Source of the DNA: Ensifer aridi
GTDB lineage: Bacteria; Pseudomonadota; Alphaproteobacteria; Rhizobiales; Rhizobiaceae
Reading direction: 5' to 3'
Length of the DNA: 64,000 bases
Assembly: GCF_002078505.1 (NCBI RefSeq)
Contig: NZ_LUAV01000011.1
Span: forward strand, 62,001-126,000
Positions 33,956 through 44,079 of the stretch are shown here, piece by piece. Under the pieces are notes generated by a model. The model was not told the origin of the DNA, did not search any database, and saw only the letters and a program-made list of their open reading frames with translations. The first letter of the stretch is position 1, and each line of letters starts with the position of its first letter. The position numbers and the translations under genes are program-made.

Positions 33956-35364
33956 ATGAGTGAAGCCCAGTCTCTATTCGAAATGCTGCGCCAGTCGGTG
34001 AAGCCGGAGATTGTCGATGCGTTCGCGCGGCTCGTGCGCGACGCACCCGATCGCAAGCTCTGCCGCATCAACGCGCTTGCCTTTGCGGCCGCCGAAGGGC
34101 TCGACGAAGAGGACACGATCGCGGGTTTCCTGCAGGCCTCCCGCCTTGGCATTTTCGAGCTTTCCTGGAACGTGCTCTGCCCTGGCTGCGGCGGAGTGCT
34201 CGATGCCAATACGTCGTTGAAGACGGTGCAGGCCACGGAATATACCTGCGCGCTCTGCGCCGCCGGCTACGAGCCGACGCTCGACGAGATGGTCGAGGTG
34301 ACCTTCACGGTAAGCCCGCGCGTGCGCCACATCGGGGCACATAATCCGCACGAATTGCCGGCGATCGAATATTTCCGCCAGATGTACTGGGGCTCCGGCA
34401 TCGACCTGCCGGAGGACGATTACGAGGAAAAGTTCGACGAGTTCGTCATCGAGACACTGGAACTGCCGCCGGGCGACAAAGCCGTCATCTCGATGCAGCT
34501 TCCGGCCGAATTCGTCATCGTCTTCGAACCGGTGACGCATGCGGCACAATTCCTGGACGTAAAGGGAGAGCCGACGAGGGAACGACGGAACCTCGTGCTC
34601 GTCTTCGACCGTGCGCATCGCCATGCCGAGACCCTGAATCTTCAGCCGGGGCCGCTTCGGATCCAGGTGGAGAACCATGCCGAAGTTCGCACGCTGCCTT
34701 CCGTCTGCGTGGCAGGCGAGGCCCTGCACGAGATGCTTGGCCGCCGGCGACCATTCCTCACCGCCAAACGGCTCCTCTCCAACCAGACATTCCGCGACAT
34801 TTATCGGACCGACACGCTCGACGTCGACCAGCGGCTGAAGATTACCAGCCTCACCTTCCTCTTCACCGACCTGCGCGGGTCGACGGAACTCTATGAGCGC
34901 GTCGGGGACCTTGCCGCCTTCGACCTGGTGCGAACGCATTTCCGGGTCCTGAACGAGATCGTCGCGGCCGAAGCCGGCGCCATCGTGAAGACGATCGGCG
35001 ACGCGGTGATGGCCACCTTCCCGACGCCGGACCGCGCGGTCGCCGCGGCGATGCGATGCGGGACGCGATGCGCGAGCTCAATGAGGAGCGCGGCAGCGAG
35101 GACCTGCTATTGAAGATCGGCATCCATGAGGGGCCATGCATCGCGGTCAACCTCAACGAGAGGCAGGACTATTTCGGCCAGACCGTCAATATCGCCTCGC
35201 GCGTCCAGCATCTCGCCACCTCGCGCGAGATTTTCGCGACGGGATCGGTGCTCGAAGACCCGCGTGCCTCCAACCTGCTTTCCGACCGCGGCCTCAGCCC
35301 GATGCCGCACAGCGTGACGCTCAGGGGAATCGCCAACGAGATCAGTATTTTCGCCATTCCGTGA
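33956..35364 (+). pseudogene. class III adenylate/guanylate cyclase, frameshifted by 5-bp duplication
   Basis: The N-terminal half resembles DUF5939: a helical region, then a zinc-ribbon-like CPGC...CALC motif. The cyclase domain starts about residue 300 (LTFLFTDLRGSTELYERVG, IVKTIGDAVMATF). At 35051-35060 the sequence ATGCG occurs twice in tandem; removing one copy restores one frame from AAAMRDAMRELNEE through KIGIHEGPCIAVN and QTVNIASRVQ to the end. As read, the first frame ends at 35113 and loses the last third of the catalytic domain. The mutation looks recent, and reversible slippage is possible. Confidence 0.82.
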
Positions 35365-35481
35365 GCGGATGATCGGCCATACGGGTGGTGCAGATGCGCA
35401 TGGAAGCGCCGGGCATCGCCCGTTGTTCAGTGCCGGTTCAGGCTCGTTAACGGAGGGTATTAGCAAACGAAGGAGAGAGCC

Positions 35482-35727
35482 ATGCGTATGCACCTTGGCC
35501 TGTTTGCTGCCGTGGCGATGACAGCTGGCGTCGCCGAAGCCGGAAGCCAATCGTCGAACACGAGTTCGAACAGTACGTCCAATAACGGCATCGTCGACGA
35601 GCGGATCGTCGATACCTATTGCGAAGATGGTTATTGCGAGCGCCGTGTGTTGCGCCGCGTTTACCGTAACGACTGGCGCCATGGCGACGAAAGCAATTGG
35701 CGCCGCTATCATGATGACGATGATTGA
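35482..35727 (+). CDS. small exported protein, 81 aa
   Basis: A signal peptide ends near AEA. A Ser/Asn-rich stretch follows, then a CEDGYCERR motif with two cysteines and an acidic end (RRYHDDDD). A good ribosome site (AAGGAGAGAG) precedes it. The family is unknown. Confidence 0.6.
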   Translation: MRMHLGLFAAVAMTAGVAEAGSQSSNTSSNSTSNNGIVDERIVDTYCEDGYCERRVLRRVYRNDWRHGDESNWRRYHDDDD

Positions 35728-35948
35728 GGTCGAATCTGATCAAAAGCGTTATGACTGCCGCAGGCATTCATGCATGGATCCACCTGCCGCCGGGGACGAA
35801 GACATATGACAGGGCCCTTGCGGCCCATAACGCCCCAGCGCGGCATCAGCCCGGAGCGACGGATCGGAAAATTTCAGGCGGCCGCTGTCGGCACCGGCGA
35901 TCGTCAGGCGTCCTCGGGATCAGAACATCATGACCCAGGAGAAACGCA

Positions 35949-36608
35949 ATGAGGAAGATCATCGTCGGTGCATTCGTTAGCCTTGATGGCGTCATGCAGG
36001 CGCCCGGCGGGCCGCAAGAGGACCCCATCGGTGGCTTCGACTATGGCGGCTGGGCGGCTCCCTACTTCGACGAAACGATGGGACAGGCGGTCGACGAGAT
36101 GTTCGCCAAACCGTTTGATCTCCTGCTTGGTCGAAAGACCTATGACATTTTCGCCGCGCACTGGCCCTATGTCGGCGCCGACGATCCGATCGGGCCGCTA
36201 TTCGACCGCATCACGAAATATGTCGCCACGCGCAATCCGGACTTGAAGCTCACATGGCAGAACAGCCAGACCCTCGGCCCCGACGCGGTCGCCACGCTCA
36301 AGCGGCTAAAGGACGAAGACGGACCAGATCTGTTGACACAGGGCTCGACCGACTTCCTGCAGACCCTTTTCAGCAATGATCTGGTCGATGAGATGTATAT
36401 CTCGTTCTTTCCGCTCGTGCTCGGAAAGGGCAAGAAGCTGTTCGGCCGCGGAACCATGCCGACAGCGCTGAAACTCATCAATTCGAAGGTCTCCGGAAGC
36501 GGCGTCACCGTCAACAAATACGTCCGTGGAGGGCCGGTCGTGACCGGTTCTTTCGAGTTCGAGCAGCCTACCGAGGCGGAACTTGAGCGGCGGCGGAAGC
36601 TGACCTGA
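35949..36608 (+). CDS. dihydrofolate reductase family protein (RibD C-terminal type)
   Basis: The protein has 219 residues. RKIIVGAFVSLDGVMQ at the start, DLLLGRKTYDIFAAHWP, LLTQGSTDFLQTL and ISFFPLVLGKGKKLF are the blocks of the RibD-C/YwjB-like group of NADPH-dependent reductases. It is unlikely to be the housekeeping DHFR. The ribosome site is AGGAGAAA. A strong hairpin follows. Confidence 0.82.
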   Translation: MRKIIVGAFVSLDGVMQAPGGPQEDPIGGFDYGGWAAPYFDETMGQAVDEMFAKPFDLLLGRKTYDIFAAHWPYVGADDPIGPLFDRITKYVATRNPDLKLTWQNSQTLGPDAVATLKRLKDEDGPDLLTQGSTDFLQTLFSNDLVDEMYISFFPLVLGKGKKLFGRGTMPTALKLINSKVSGSGVTVNKYVRGGPVVTGSFEFEQPTEAELERRRKLT

Positions 36609-36616
36609 CCGCGCGC

Positions 36617-36657
36617 GCTGCATCCGCCCGCGCGAGCGCTACGCGGGCGGATGCAGC
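36617..36657 (+). terminator. terminator hairpin
   Basis: A perfect 16-bp stem, 36617-36632 with 36642-36657 (GCTGCATCCGCCCGCG and its complement), lies 8 bp after the reductase stop codon. Confidence 0.75.
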
Positions 36658-36779
36658 CCGCTCCCGGGAGCACCCGGTCATGCATGCAACGGCTAAATTC
36701 GCGAAACCGCTTCGGGACCAACGATTGGCCACGATTTTTGGCGTATAATAAATGCCGTAGCTGATCATGGGAGGTTACC

Positions 36780-37199
36780 ATGAGAACCGAAGAAGCAATG
36801 CATCCCGGCGTGCGTTGGATCGGCCCGGAAACAGATTTGCGCACGATTGCGCGCATCATGAAAGAAGAGGATATCGGCGCCCTGCCTGTCGGCGAAAACG
36901 ACCGCCTGATCGGGATGGTGACGGACCGCGACGTTACCCTGCGCGCGTTGGCGAACGGCCACGACATCTCGACGCTTACAGCCCGTGACGTGATGACGAA
37001 GGATATCATCTACTGCCGCACGACTGAATCGGTCGAAGACGCCATTCACCTGATGGAGTCGAAGAAGATCCGGCGGCTGCCGGTGATCAACGAGCAGAAG
37101 CGAATGGTCGGTATGCTGTCGCTGGGCGACATTTCCCACTGCAGCAGTCAGGAACTGACGGGCGAGTTGGTAAAGGCCGTGACGGGTCACCACGCTTGA
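36780..37199 (+). CDS. tandem CBS-domain protein
   Basis: The protein has 139 residues. Two CBS motifs fill it, the first ending DRDVTLRALANG, the second from MTKDIIYCRTTESVEDAIHLM to MLSLGDISH. Stand-alone CBS pairs bind adenine nucleotides and act as energy sensors. GGGAGG precedes the start. Confidence 0.85.
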   Translation: MRTEEAMHPGVRWIGPETDLRTIARIMKEEDIGALPVGENDRLIGMVTDRDVTLRALANGHDISTLTARDVMTKDIIYCRTTESVEDAIHLMESKKIRRLPVINEQKRMVGMLSLGDISHCSSQELTGELVKAVTGHHA

Positions 37200-37290
37200 G
37201 ACCCCACCGGATTGCGCCTGAAGCGCGCGTGTCACGAAGCGGCGCGATCTTCTGTGCCGCTTCGTTGCGGCAGAACGTGGGAATTTCCGC

Positions 37291-37554
37291 CTATTTCACC
37301 ACGACGGAGCCGTTGACGATCTCGATCGTCTCGTCTCCCTGGAGACCAACGCGGTCTCCGCTCGGCGCGGTAACGAAGCAGCCGCTCGGGCAAATCATTT
37401 CCGTTGCACCAGATGCGATCGCAAACTCCATTCGGCTCTCCCCCTCGACGATCACCAGCACCGCGGTTTTTTCATCCCGGTTGGTCACCGTAGCCGCATC
37501 GGCCACACCAGCCATAAGCATGCCGCAAAACAAAGCAGCGAAAACTGTCCTCAT
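37291..37554 (-). CDS. small exported protein, 87 aa
   Basis: A signal peptide ends ADA-AT. The mature part is about 66 residues of beta-rich sequence with two cysteines (MICPSGCFV). The family is not recognised; a periplasmic location is inferred. Confidence 0.6.
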   Translation of the reverse strand: MRTVFAALFCGMLMAGVADAATVTNRDEKTAVLVIVEGESRMEFAIASGATEMICPSGCFVTAPSGDRVGLQGDETIEIVNGSVVVK

Positions 37555-38018
37555 CGCCCATCGGCGCCTGCGCGCCGTCCCCTCTCGGCAGCCCCTCGTC
37601 CCGTGACGAGGTCACGAGCCGCCTCTTCAGCCGCCGCCAGCCTACCGCACAAACCCTTAAACCGGAAATCGATTTAAGAAGAAACTGTGCAGCGATTCAA
37701 AGCGTTACCGCGACGCGCTCCTAAGCGGGGGCGCAGCGCCGCAAGGCGCGGCATGAAGTTGGGGAATTCATGCGGGCTGCGCGCTGAACCGGCGCTGAAT
37801 GAGCCGTTGCGTGCGGTTCAGTATGCGAAGCGGGATGCCTCCGATCATCACCGGTTTCGTCGTGCTTCCAAGCGATCCCAATTCCGCGCCCCCGACCATC
37901 GCAGTTTAATCAAATATCTGCTGCACCCGATGTTCAGCCACTTGATCGCCCGATTGTTCACGGTCTATGCGTTTGCGCACGCCACCGGGCGTTTCGGGGA
38001 CAACAAGGATTACCGCAC
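37555..38018. other. intergenic region upstream of the TerC gene
   Basis: 464 bp. A diverged RIME fragment is visible at about 37653-37735 (CTTAAACCGGAAATCGATTTAAG, GTGCAGCGATT). I looked for a manganese-type riboswitch before the TerC gene and did not find its conserved core. No gene was recognised. Confidence 0.5.
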
Positions 38019-38660
38019 ATGGAGATTTTCACTTCCGCCGGGCTGGCGGCGCTGCTGCAGGTCATTGTCATCGACCTGGTGCTTGCCGGCGACAATGCCG
38101 TGGTCATCGGGCTCGCGGCGGCCGGTCTGCCGCTCGAGCAGCGCAAGAAGGCCATTCTCGTCGGCATTCTCGCCGCCACGGGGCTTCGCATCGTTCTTGC
38201 CATCTTCACGGTCCAGCTTCTCGCCATTATCGGGCTGCTGCTTGCGGGCGGCCTTCTCCTCCTTTGGGTTTGCTGGAAAATGTGGCGCGAAATTCGTTCC
38301 GGCGGGCACGAGAGCATCGATAGTTTGGAGGAGGCGAATGCTTCAGCGCCGAAGAAAACCTTTAAACAAGCGGCGACCCAGATCGTGCTCGCGGACGTTT
38401 CCATGTCGCTCGACAATGTCCTTGCCGTTGCCGGCGCCGCGCGGGAGCATCCGACCGTTCTCGTCTTCGGTCTGATGCTGTCGATCGCGTTGATGGGCGT
38501 TGCGGCGAGCTTCATTGCCCGTCTGCTCAATCGCTATCACTGGATCGCCTATGTGGGTCTTGCGATCATCTTCTATGTTTCGCTCGACATGATCTATCGC
38601 GGCGCGATGGAGGTGTGGCCACACGTGGTCCCGGTCGCCCAGGCACTGGCGGGACTATGA
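38019..38660 (+). CDS. TerC-family integral membrane protein
   Basis: This 213-residue protein has about seven hydrophobic segments. The family's charged intramembrane motifs are present in IDLVLAGDNAVVIGLAA and in IVLADVSMSLDNVLAVAGA. Related proteins (YkoY, Alx) export manganese or load secreted metalloenzymes; the subfamily resembles YjbE. The ribosome site is weak. Confidence 0.85.
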   Translation: MEIFTSAGLAALLQVIVIDLVLAGDNAVVIGLAAAGLPLEQRKKAILVGILAATGLRIVLAIFTVQLLAIIGLLLAGGLLLLWVCWKMWREIRSGGHESIDSLEEANASAPKKTFKQAATQIVLADVSMSLDNVLAVAGAAREHPTVLVFGLMLSIALMGVAASFIARLLNRYHWIAYVGLAIIFYVSLDMIYRGAMEVWPHVVPVAQALAGL

Positions 38661-38710
38661 CGGTCGGGCTGAAGAAACATGCAGTAGGATATGCATGACA
38701 TCGGCGCAAA

Positions 38711-38739
38711 AAGAGGGAGTGGCATCGCCACTCCCTCTT
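38711..38739. terminator. bidirectional terminator
   Basis: AAGAGGGAGTGGC / GCCACTCCCTCTT with an ATC loop lies between the convergent TerC and mechanosensitive channel genes. Confidence 0.9.
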
Positions 38740-38761
38740 CGCATTTTGCCCCTCTTTCTCG

Positions 38762-41431
38762 TCAACGGCTGCGGCGCCTGCTGATGGGCCGTTCGACTGC
38801 CTCGTCCTGTTCGGGTTGCGGCTCAACCTTCTCGTCCTCTATCGACGGGGGTTCGGCCTCTTCCTCGGGCGTCACGTCCTCGATCTTCATCGGGAACGGC
38901 GCACCGATCCCCTCGTCGCGGAAGCGCTCGTAGATCGAAACCCGAATGTCGTTACGCACATCGCCCGCCTTCAGCACGTCGGCGACATAGATGCGCAGTT
39001 CGAAGGTCATGCGCTCGTCGCCGAAGGTGGTGAAGCCGACATTGGGAGCCGGGTTCTTCAAGACCATGGGATGGGCTGCGGCGATTTCCTGCAGCAGCTC
39101 GATCACCCGGCGCGGCTCGCTCGCATAGGTAACGGTGACGGCGATTTCCGAACGGCCGAGCTTGTTGCGATGTGTCCAGTTGCCGACCGAAGCGTTGATG
39201 AGCAGCGAATTCGGCATCATGATCGATTGATGCTGGAACGTCTCGATCTCGGTAGCGCGGACGGAGATGCGTCGCACGAAACCTTCCGTCGTGCCGCTGA
39301 CGATCCAATCGCCTACCTTGAAGGGCCGCTCGACAAGCAATATCAGGCCCGACACGAAGTTCGAAACGATGTTCTGCAGACCGAAGCCGACACCGAGGGA
39401 GAGAGCACCGGCAACGAGCGCGAGGCTTGACAGGTCGATACCGGCGGCCGAAAGGCCGATGAGCCCCGCGAGCCCGACGCCAACATAGCCGATTCCGGTG
39501 CGAATGGAGTTGCGCACGCCGGCATCGACGCGGCTGCGCGCCATGATGTTGCCGTCAATCCACCGCTGTACCCAGCGCGTGACGACATAGCCAAGCGCGA
39601 AGAAAAGGACGCCGGCGAGGATACCGACGAGCGAAATCGTGATCGTGCCGATCCTGATTTCCGTCAGGATTCGGTACGCCCAGGATTCGATGTCGGCGAT
39701 CTGGAAGCCCCATTGCAACAGGATCAGCGGGATGAAGAACAGCACGACCAGGGCATAGATGCCGAGCCCGGCGGCAAGCCCGATCTGGTCGAGCGCAACC
39801 TGCTCCAGATTGAAGCGGCGCTCGGCATAGCGTCCTGCGGCCGTTTCGGCGAAGGCGCCCTGCTTGGAGACCGATTTCCCGGTGAGAAGGCCAATGTACA
39901 TCGTCACCAGGATCGCGCCAGTGACGATGATCTGCGTGGCGATGAAGCGCGCGAGACCGACATAGCCTGAGAGCGCAATGGCGATGAGCGCCGCGCCCAT
40001 CAAAAGGAACGAGAGGGAGATGACCCGCGGCCAGGGACGGCCAGGCGCTTCGAAAGGCTCGTCGGTCCTCAGCATCGGCCGGATCAAGGCCATAGACATC
40101 AGGATGAGGCCGATGATGATCGAAGCAAGAAAGCTTCTCGCAACCGTTAGCACGACCGGTGAGCCGAGGGACTCGCCGATGCTGCCGAGCAGGTAATCGA
40201 GGCCGTTGACCAAAGCCATGGCGAAGATCGGCACCATCAGCATTCGCGCCCCGCGGTCCGAGACCCGAACGAGACGCAAACTCGACCGCTTCGGCGAGAG
40301 GACGGAATTGGCCAGTCGGGTGACGAAGAATACGGCTACGCTCATCGCCAAAGTGATCGCGATGATCGGTCCGATGTCCGGTCGCAACACATTGAAACTG
40401 TTGAGGAAGAAATAACTCGACGCCGCGAAGGCCGTGAGGCTCATGGTCGGGATCAGCGTCGACCAGAATGCCAGCGAAAGCTGTCGGAAGTAGGTGGGCT
40501 CTTCCTCTTCGTCCTGGTGGCGCAGGAAGGGCGAAAAAAGCCGATAGCCGCCGACCAGAAAGAGGAATGCCGCGCAGAGCGAGAGGAAGAGCGCGCTGAG
40601 CAAAGGCACGCGCTTGTAGTTCCAGGCGAATGCCAGCCAGCTTCCGATACTGCGCGACAATGCCCTCGCCTCGTCGACCGTGGCCGTAACCGCCTCGCTC
40701 AGCATCGCTGCTGAGACATCGGTGTGTTTCAGCAGCGTATTGGAGAAGAGCGCGCGACGGGTGGCGGTGATGCCGTTTGCCAGCTTCCGTGACTCGACCG
40801 AAAGATTTTCCGCCCGCCCGGTCAGCGCATTGATCGCGCCGCGCTCGGCAAGAAGTCGCTTGCGCTCCTCGGTAATGATCGCCGCCTCCGGCGGCTGCCC
40901 TTCGCCCGGCGGATCGCCGAGCTCGGTGAGCCTCGCCTTGATTTCGTCGAGCCGCGGCCGCGTGCCGACAGATGCGGCGATGATCTGCTTGGAAAGTTCG
41001 TCGACCTGGACCTTGAGCTCGGCCAGCAAGGTATCGTCTTCTTTGGCAGCGTCGACGCGCTCGGCCAACCGGTTGAGTTCCCGCTCGGCTTGCGCGAGTT
41101 GGTCTTCCGCCTGTTGGAGTGCAGGAGACGCGGCCGCCGCCCCGTCGTCGGTTTCAGTGGCCGCTCCGGGCGGGGCCGGTTGCGTCGGCGTCCCTTGCGT
41201 GGCCGCCGGCGGCTGCTGAGGCGGCCGCACCTGCCGCGCCGGCTGGCTCGGTTGAGCGGGCTGTGCCGTTTGCTGGGCCGTCGCGAATCCGCCGCCGAGC
41301 GTGAGCACGCCGAACGAGCCAGCGATCAAGAGAGCGGTCAATTTTCCAACGGAATGCAATTCGGTGTCCTTCGAAGCGCGGAATGGAGCCCGAGCGGAAT
41401 CGCCCGAGCTGTCGTTATGATCGATCTGCAT
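38762..41431 (-). CDS. large MscS-family mechanosensitive channel with DUF3772 domain
   Basis: The protein has 889 residues from the ATG at 41431. A hydrophobic signal segment lies near residues 32-50. A Pro/Gln-rich linker and a coiled periplasmic region (DUF3772-like) follow. About ten membrane helices come next, then the MscS core (SLGVGFGLQNIVSNFVSG pore-lining helix, ILLVERPFKVGDWI beta domain). The last 50 residues are acidic and then Arg-rich. It should gate under hypo-osmotic stress. Confidence 0.85.
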   Translation of the reverse strand: MQIDHNDSSGDSARAPFRASKDTELHSVGKLTALLIAGSFGVLTLGGGFATAQQTAQPAQPSQPARQVRPPQQPPAATQGTPTQPAPPGAATETDDGAAAASPALQQAEDQLAQAERELNRLAERVDAAKEDDTLLAELKVQVDELSKQIIAASVGTRPRLDEIKARLTELGDPPGEGQPPEAAIITEERKRLLAERGAINALTGRAENLSVESRKLANGITATRRALFSNTLLKHTDVSAAMLSEAVTATVDEARALSRSIGSWLAFAWNYKRVPLLSALFLSLCAAFLFLVGGYRLFSPFLRHQDEEEEPTYFRQLSLAFWSTLIPTMSLTAFAASSYFFLNSFNVLRPDIGPIIAITLAMSVAVFFVTRLANSVLSPKRSSLRLVRVSDRGARMLMVPIFAMALVNGLDYLLGSIGESLGSPVVLTVARSFLASIIIGLILMSMALIRPMLRTDEPFEAPGRPWPRVISLSFLLMGAALIAIALSGYVGLARFIATQIIVTGAILVTMYIGLLTGKSVSKQGAFAETAAGRYAERRFNLEQVALDQIGLAAGLGIYALVVLFFIPLILLQWGFQIADIESWAYRILTEIRIGTITISLVGILAGVLFFALGYVVTRWVQRWIDGNIMARSRVDAGVRNSIRTGIGYVGVGLAGLIGLSAAGIDLSSLALVAGALSLGVGFGLQNIVSNFVSGLILLVERPFKVGDWIVSGTTEGFVRRISVRATEIETFQHQSIMMPNSLLINASVGNWTHRNKLGRSEIAVTVTYASEPRRVIELLQEIAAAHPMVLKNPAPNVGFTTFGDERMTFELRIYVADVLKAGDVRNDIRVSIYERFRDEGIGAPFPMKIEDVTPEEEAEPPSIEDEKVEPQPEQDEAVERPISRRRSR

Positions 41432-41716
41432 ACGCAACACGGCAAAAAGATGCAAAGGCGCACGGATGAGGACTATTCATACGATTTTCCTCGGCGCTGG
41501 TGGCCTTCCACCGCAGTCCCGGTAATTCCAACCGAGGCAACGCGACGCGCCGGGAGATCGACTCCCGGCGCCGGCACGGGTGCAGAGGGGAACCGTCCGC
41601 ATGTCCCCTCTTCGGAACTTTGTATCTAGTGCTTCCTCCGCTTTCAACGGTGGACCCCCAACACAAAGGAAGGCGATCGCGTTTCTGCCGAGCAGATCGC
41701 AGTGCTTCGCCCGCAT

Positions 41717-42184
41717 TCACCCTTTCGGTTTCAACGCCTGCTCTGCGTATTCCCGCAGCAGTCCGTCGTAGTCCTCAAGGGCCGGGAGCGCGGCGTAACT
41801 GTGCACCGCAGGCGTCGCGGCCCAAGGCAATCCCTCGCTCGTCCAGGTCTCGATGAACGGCGTGAACCAACTGGCGTCGTCGAGCATCGTCGCGCGGAGA
41901 TTGACGAACCAGTCCATGCCCTCCGGCCGGGTGAACATCCAGCTCATGCAATGGGGGCAGAAATAGTGGCGCGTCGCACCGTGCAAGCCGCCGATAACCG
42001 GTTCGCCCCGTGTCACTGCAAAGCCTTCGCTCGGGATCGCAACGCTCAGCGAGAACGCGCTTGCCGTCATTCGCTGACAGCCAGTGCAATGGCACGCCAT
42101 TGTCAGGAGCGGCGGTGCGGTGACTTTGACGCGCACTTGGCCGCAGCGACATCCCCCCTCCCAAGGCAGGTTTCCTGCGCTCAT
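41717..42184 (-). CDS. GFA (glutathione-dependent formaldehyde-activating-like) family protein
   Basis: The protein has 155 residues. The zinc-binding cysteines of the CENP-V/GFA fold are present: GGCRCGQV, CHCTGC and FCPHC. The family name derives from Gfa, but most members have unknown substrates. It follows the DUF924 gene on the same strand. A second, unrelated-in-position GFA gene is at 55361. Confidence 0.8.
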   Translation of the reverse strand: MSAGNLPWEGGCRCGQVRVKVTAPPLLTMACHCTGCQRMTASAFSLSVAIPSEGFAVTRGEPVIGGLHGATRHYFCPHCMSWMFTRPEGMDWFVNLRATMLDDASWFTPFIETWTSEGLPWAATPAVHSYAALPALEDYDGLLREYAEQALKPKG

Positions 42185-42207
42185 AGCTTCCTCCTAAGTC
42201 AATATCC

Positions 42208-42768
42208 CTAGAACCCGGCACCCGGCTGGGCCAGATATTCCTCCTCAGCCGGAGTCGATGTCCGCGCCAAGATGGCGTTACGGTGAGGAAAGCGGCCGAA
42301 CCGTTCGATCACCTCGCGATGGCGGATGGCATAATCGAGATAGTTCGCGTCGCCGAGTTCGGTAAAGAGCTTCACGGCCATCGTCTGATCCGTCAGGTCT
42401 TCAGAATGCTCGAAGGGCATGTAGAAGAAGACTCGCCACTCTTCCGGCACGGTCAGATCGGCACTCGCACCGACGGCAAGCTTCGCCTCGCGCAGCGCCA
42501 GGCAATCCGTGGCAAATGCCAGGGGCGAGCCGCGGTACATGTTGCGTGGCAACTGATCGAACAGGATGATGGCGGCCAGCCAGTTGCTGGGGGTCGCCCG
42601 CCAAACATCGTCCAATTTCCTTGAAAGAGCCAGATGTGACGCCTGAAAACGCTGCACGCACTGCTGGTCGAGCTCGGGATCCGGCGTGAACCAATGGTCG
42701 TAGGAAAGCTCCGTGAACCAGAATTTCAACACCTCTTCCGGCGTGCATATCTCAATTTCATCGGCCAT
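42208..42768 (-). CDS. DUF924 family protein
   Basis: The protein has 186 residues. VLKFWF near the start, WLAAIILFDQLPRNMYRG and FFYMPFEHSED are hallmarks of this helical TPR-like family. The start at 42768 follows GGGGAGG. The function is unknown. It lies downstream of the corrinoid transporter permease on the same strand and may be co-transcribed. Confidence 0.82.
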   Translation of the reverse strand: MADEIEICTPEEVLKFWFTELSYDHWFTPDPELDQQCVQRFQASHLALSRKLDDVWRATPSNWLAAIILFDQLPRNMYRGSPLAFATDCLALREAKLAVGASADLTVPEEWRVFFYMPFEHSEDLTDQTMAVKLFTELGDANYLDYAIRHREVIERFGRFPHRNAILARTSTPAEEEYLAQPGAGF

Positions 42769-42902
42769 CGATGCCTCCCCCTCATCGGCGAATCTACTCC
42801 CGCCCATCAGATAGGGGGCGATCGTGCGGTTTCCACCGACAACCTGCAAGGCTGCTTCTACACCTTGGTCAAGACAGGACATCCATTGGCCGCCCTCCTC
42901 AC

Positions 42903-43907
42903 TCAACCTCGCCGCTTCAGGATGGCGATGAAGGCGACGCCGCCGGCGAGGCCGGTGACGACGCCAATCGGCATGTCTTCGGGCGCCATGGCGACACGCG
43001 CGACGAGGTCGGCGAGGATCAGCACGAGAGCGCCGCAGCCGGCCGAGAGCGGGATGACGCGCACGTTGTCGCTTCCGGCGAAGAGGCGGACGAAATGCGG
43101 GATCATCAGCCCGATGAAACCGATGGCGCCGGAAAAGGCGACCATCACACCCGTGAGAAGCGCGGTGACGACGAAGAGCATGAGGCGGAAACGGCGCACC
43201 GGAATGCCGAGGGTCATCGCCGTCTCGTCGCCCATGGCGAGCGCATTGATCTCACGGGCCCGGATGATCAGCCAGGCGAGCGACAGAGCAAGCACAAGCC
43301 CCGGATAGGCGAGATGCTGCCACTGCGCGAGCCCAAGCCCGCCGAGCATCCAGAAAATCACGCTATGCACCGCCCGCGGATCGCCGAGAAAGATGAGCAG
43401 GTTCCCAACGGCCGTCAGCGTGAACGCTACGGCAACGCCGGAAAGCACGAGCCGATCGGCGCCGGTACCGAGCACACGGGCTATGAAGGCGACCAATGCC
43501 GTGGCGGCAAGCGCACCGGCGAACGCGAAGAGCGGCACCGTAGCGAGGCCCAGGATGAGTCCCGTGTGCAGCAGCGCCACGATAGCGCCCAGCGCCCCAC
43601 CCGCCGAAACTCCGAGCAGATGCGGGTCGGCAAGCGGGTTGCGCGTCACCGATTGCAGCACCGCGCCAGTGACAGCAAGGCCAGCTCCGACAAGCCCGGC
43701 CAGAAGGACCCGCGGCAGCCGCACGTCCCAGACGATGTTTTCGCGCCCGGCCGACCAAAAAGGCTCGACGCTACCGGGCACGATCCTCTCGACGATTATC
43801 GACCAGACCGTTTGAACCGGAATAGGCGCGGTGCCGAGCGACACGCCGGCGGTGACGGCAAGGCACAAAAGAAGCAGTGCCCCGAAGAGGAAGAACAAGG
43901 TTCGCAC
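42903..43907 (-). CDS. FecCD-family ABC permease, corrinoid transporter (BtuC-like)
   Basis: The protein has 334 residues if it starts at the GTG at 43907; an upstream TTG at 43967 is the other option. About ten membrane helices, with the family motifs LPRVLLAGLVGAGLAVTGAVLQ and the cytoplasmic loop GFIGLMIPHFVRL that contacts the ATPase. It is the last of four genes behind a cobalamin riboswitch, which points to vitamin B12 or a precursor as substrate. Confidence 0.82.
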   Translation of the reverse strand: MRTLFFLFGALLLLCLAVTAGVSLGTAPIPVQTVWSIIVERIVPGSVEPFWSAGRENIVWDVRLPRVLLAGLVGAGLAVTGAVLQSVTRNPLADPHLLGVSAGGALGAIVALLHTGLILGLATVPLFAFAGALAATALVAFIARVLGTGADRLVLSGVAVAFTLTAVGNLLIFLGDPRAVHSVIFWMLGGLGLAQWQHLAYPGLVLALSLAWLIIRAREINALAMGDETAMTLGIPVRRFRLMLFVVTALLTGVMVAFSGAIGFIGLMIPHFVRLFAGSDNVRVIPLSAGCGALVLILADLVARVAMAPEDMPIGVVTGLAGGVAFIAILKRRG

Positions 43908-44079
43908 GAATATCGGACTTTGGCAGTTGCGATGGCTGGACGCGGCGCGTGTGCCCCGAGCCAGCAATTCTGTTAAATCAATGCCCTATGGATGTTTTCT
44001 GAGGACGCAACAGGAGGTACCGGGCGGAATGCCGCCGCCGGCATGCCCCCGATAACAGCCGAAAGGTGCCCTCGCCTGC

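Noticed and set aside
37555..38018. Manganese (yybP-ykoY) riboswitch before the TerC gene
   Set aside because: The conserved core sequence could not be found; only a RIME fragment is present.
42771..43976. 401-codon plus-strand frame opposite the BtuC-like gene
   Set aside because: His/Arg/Glu-rich shadow of a clear membrane permease on the minus strand.
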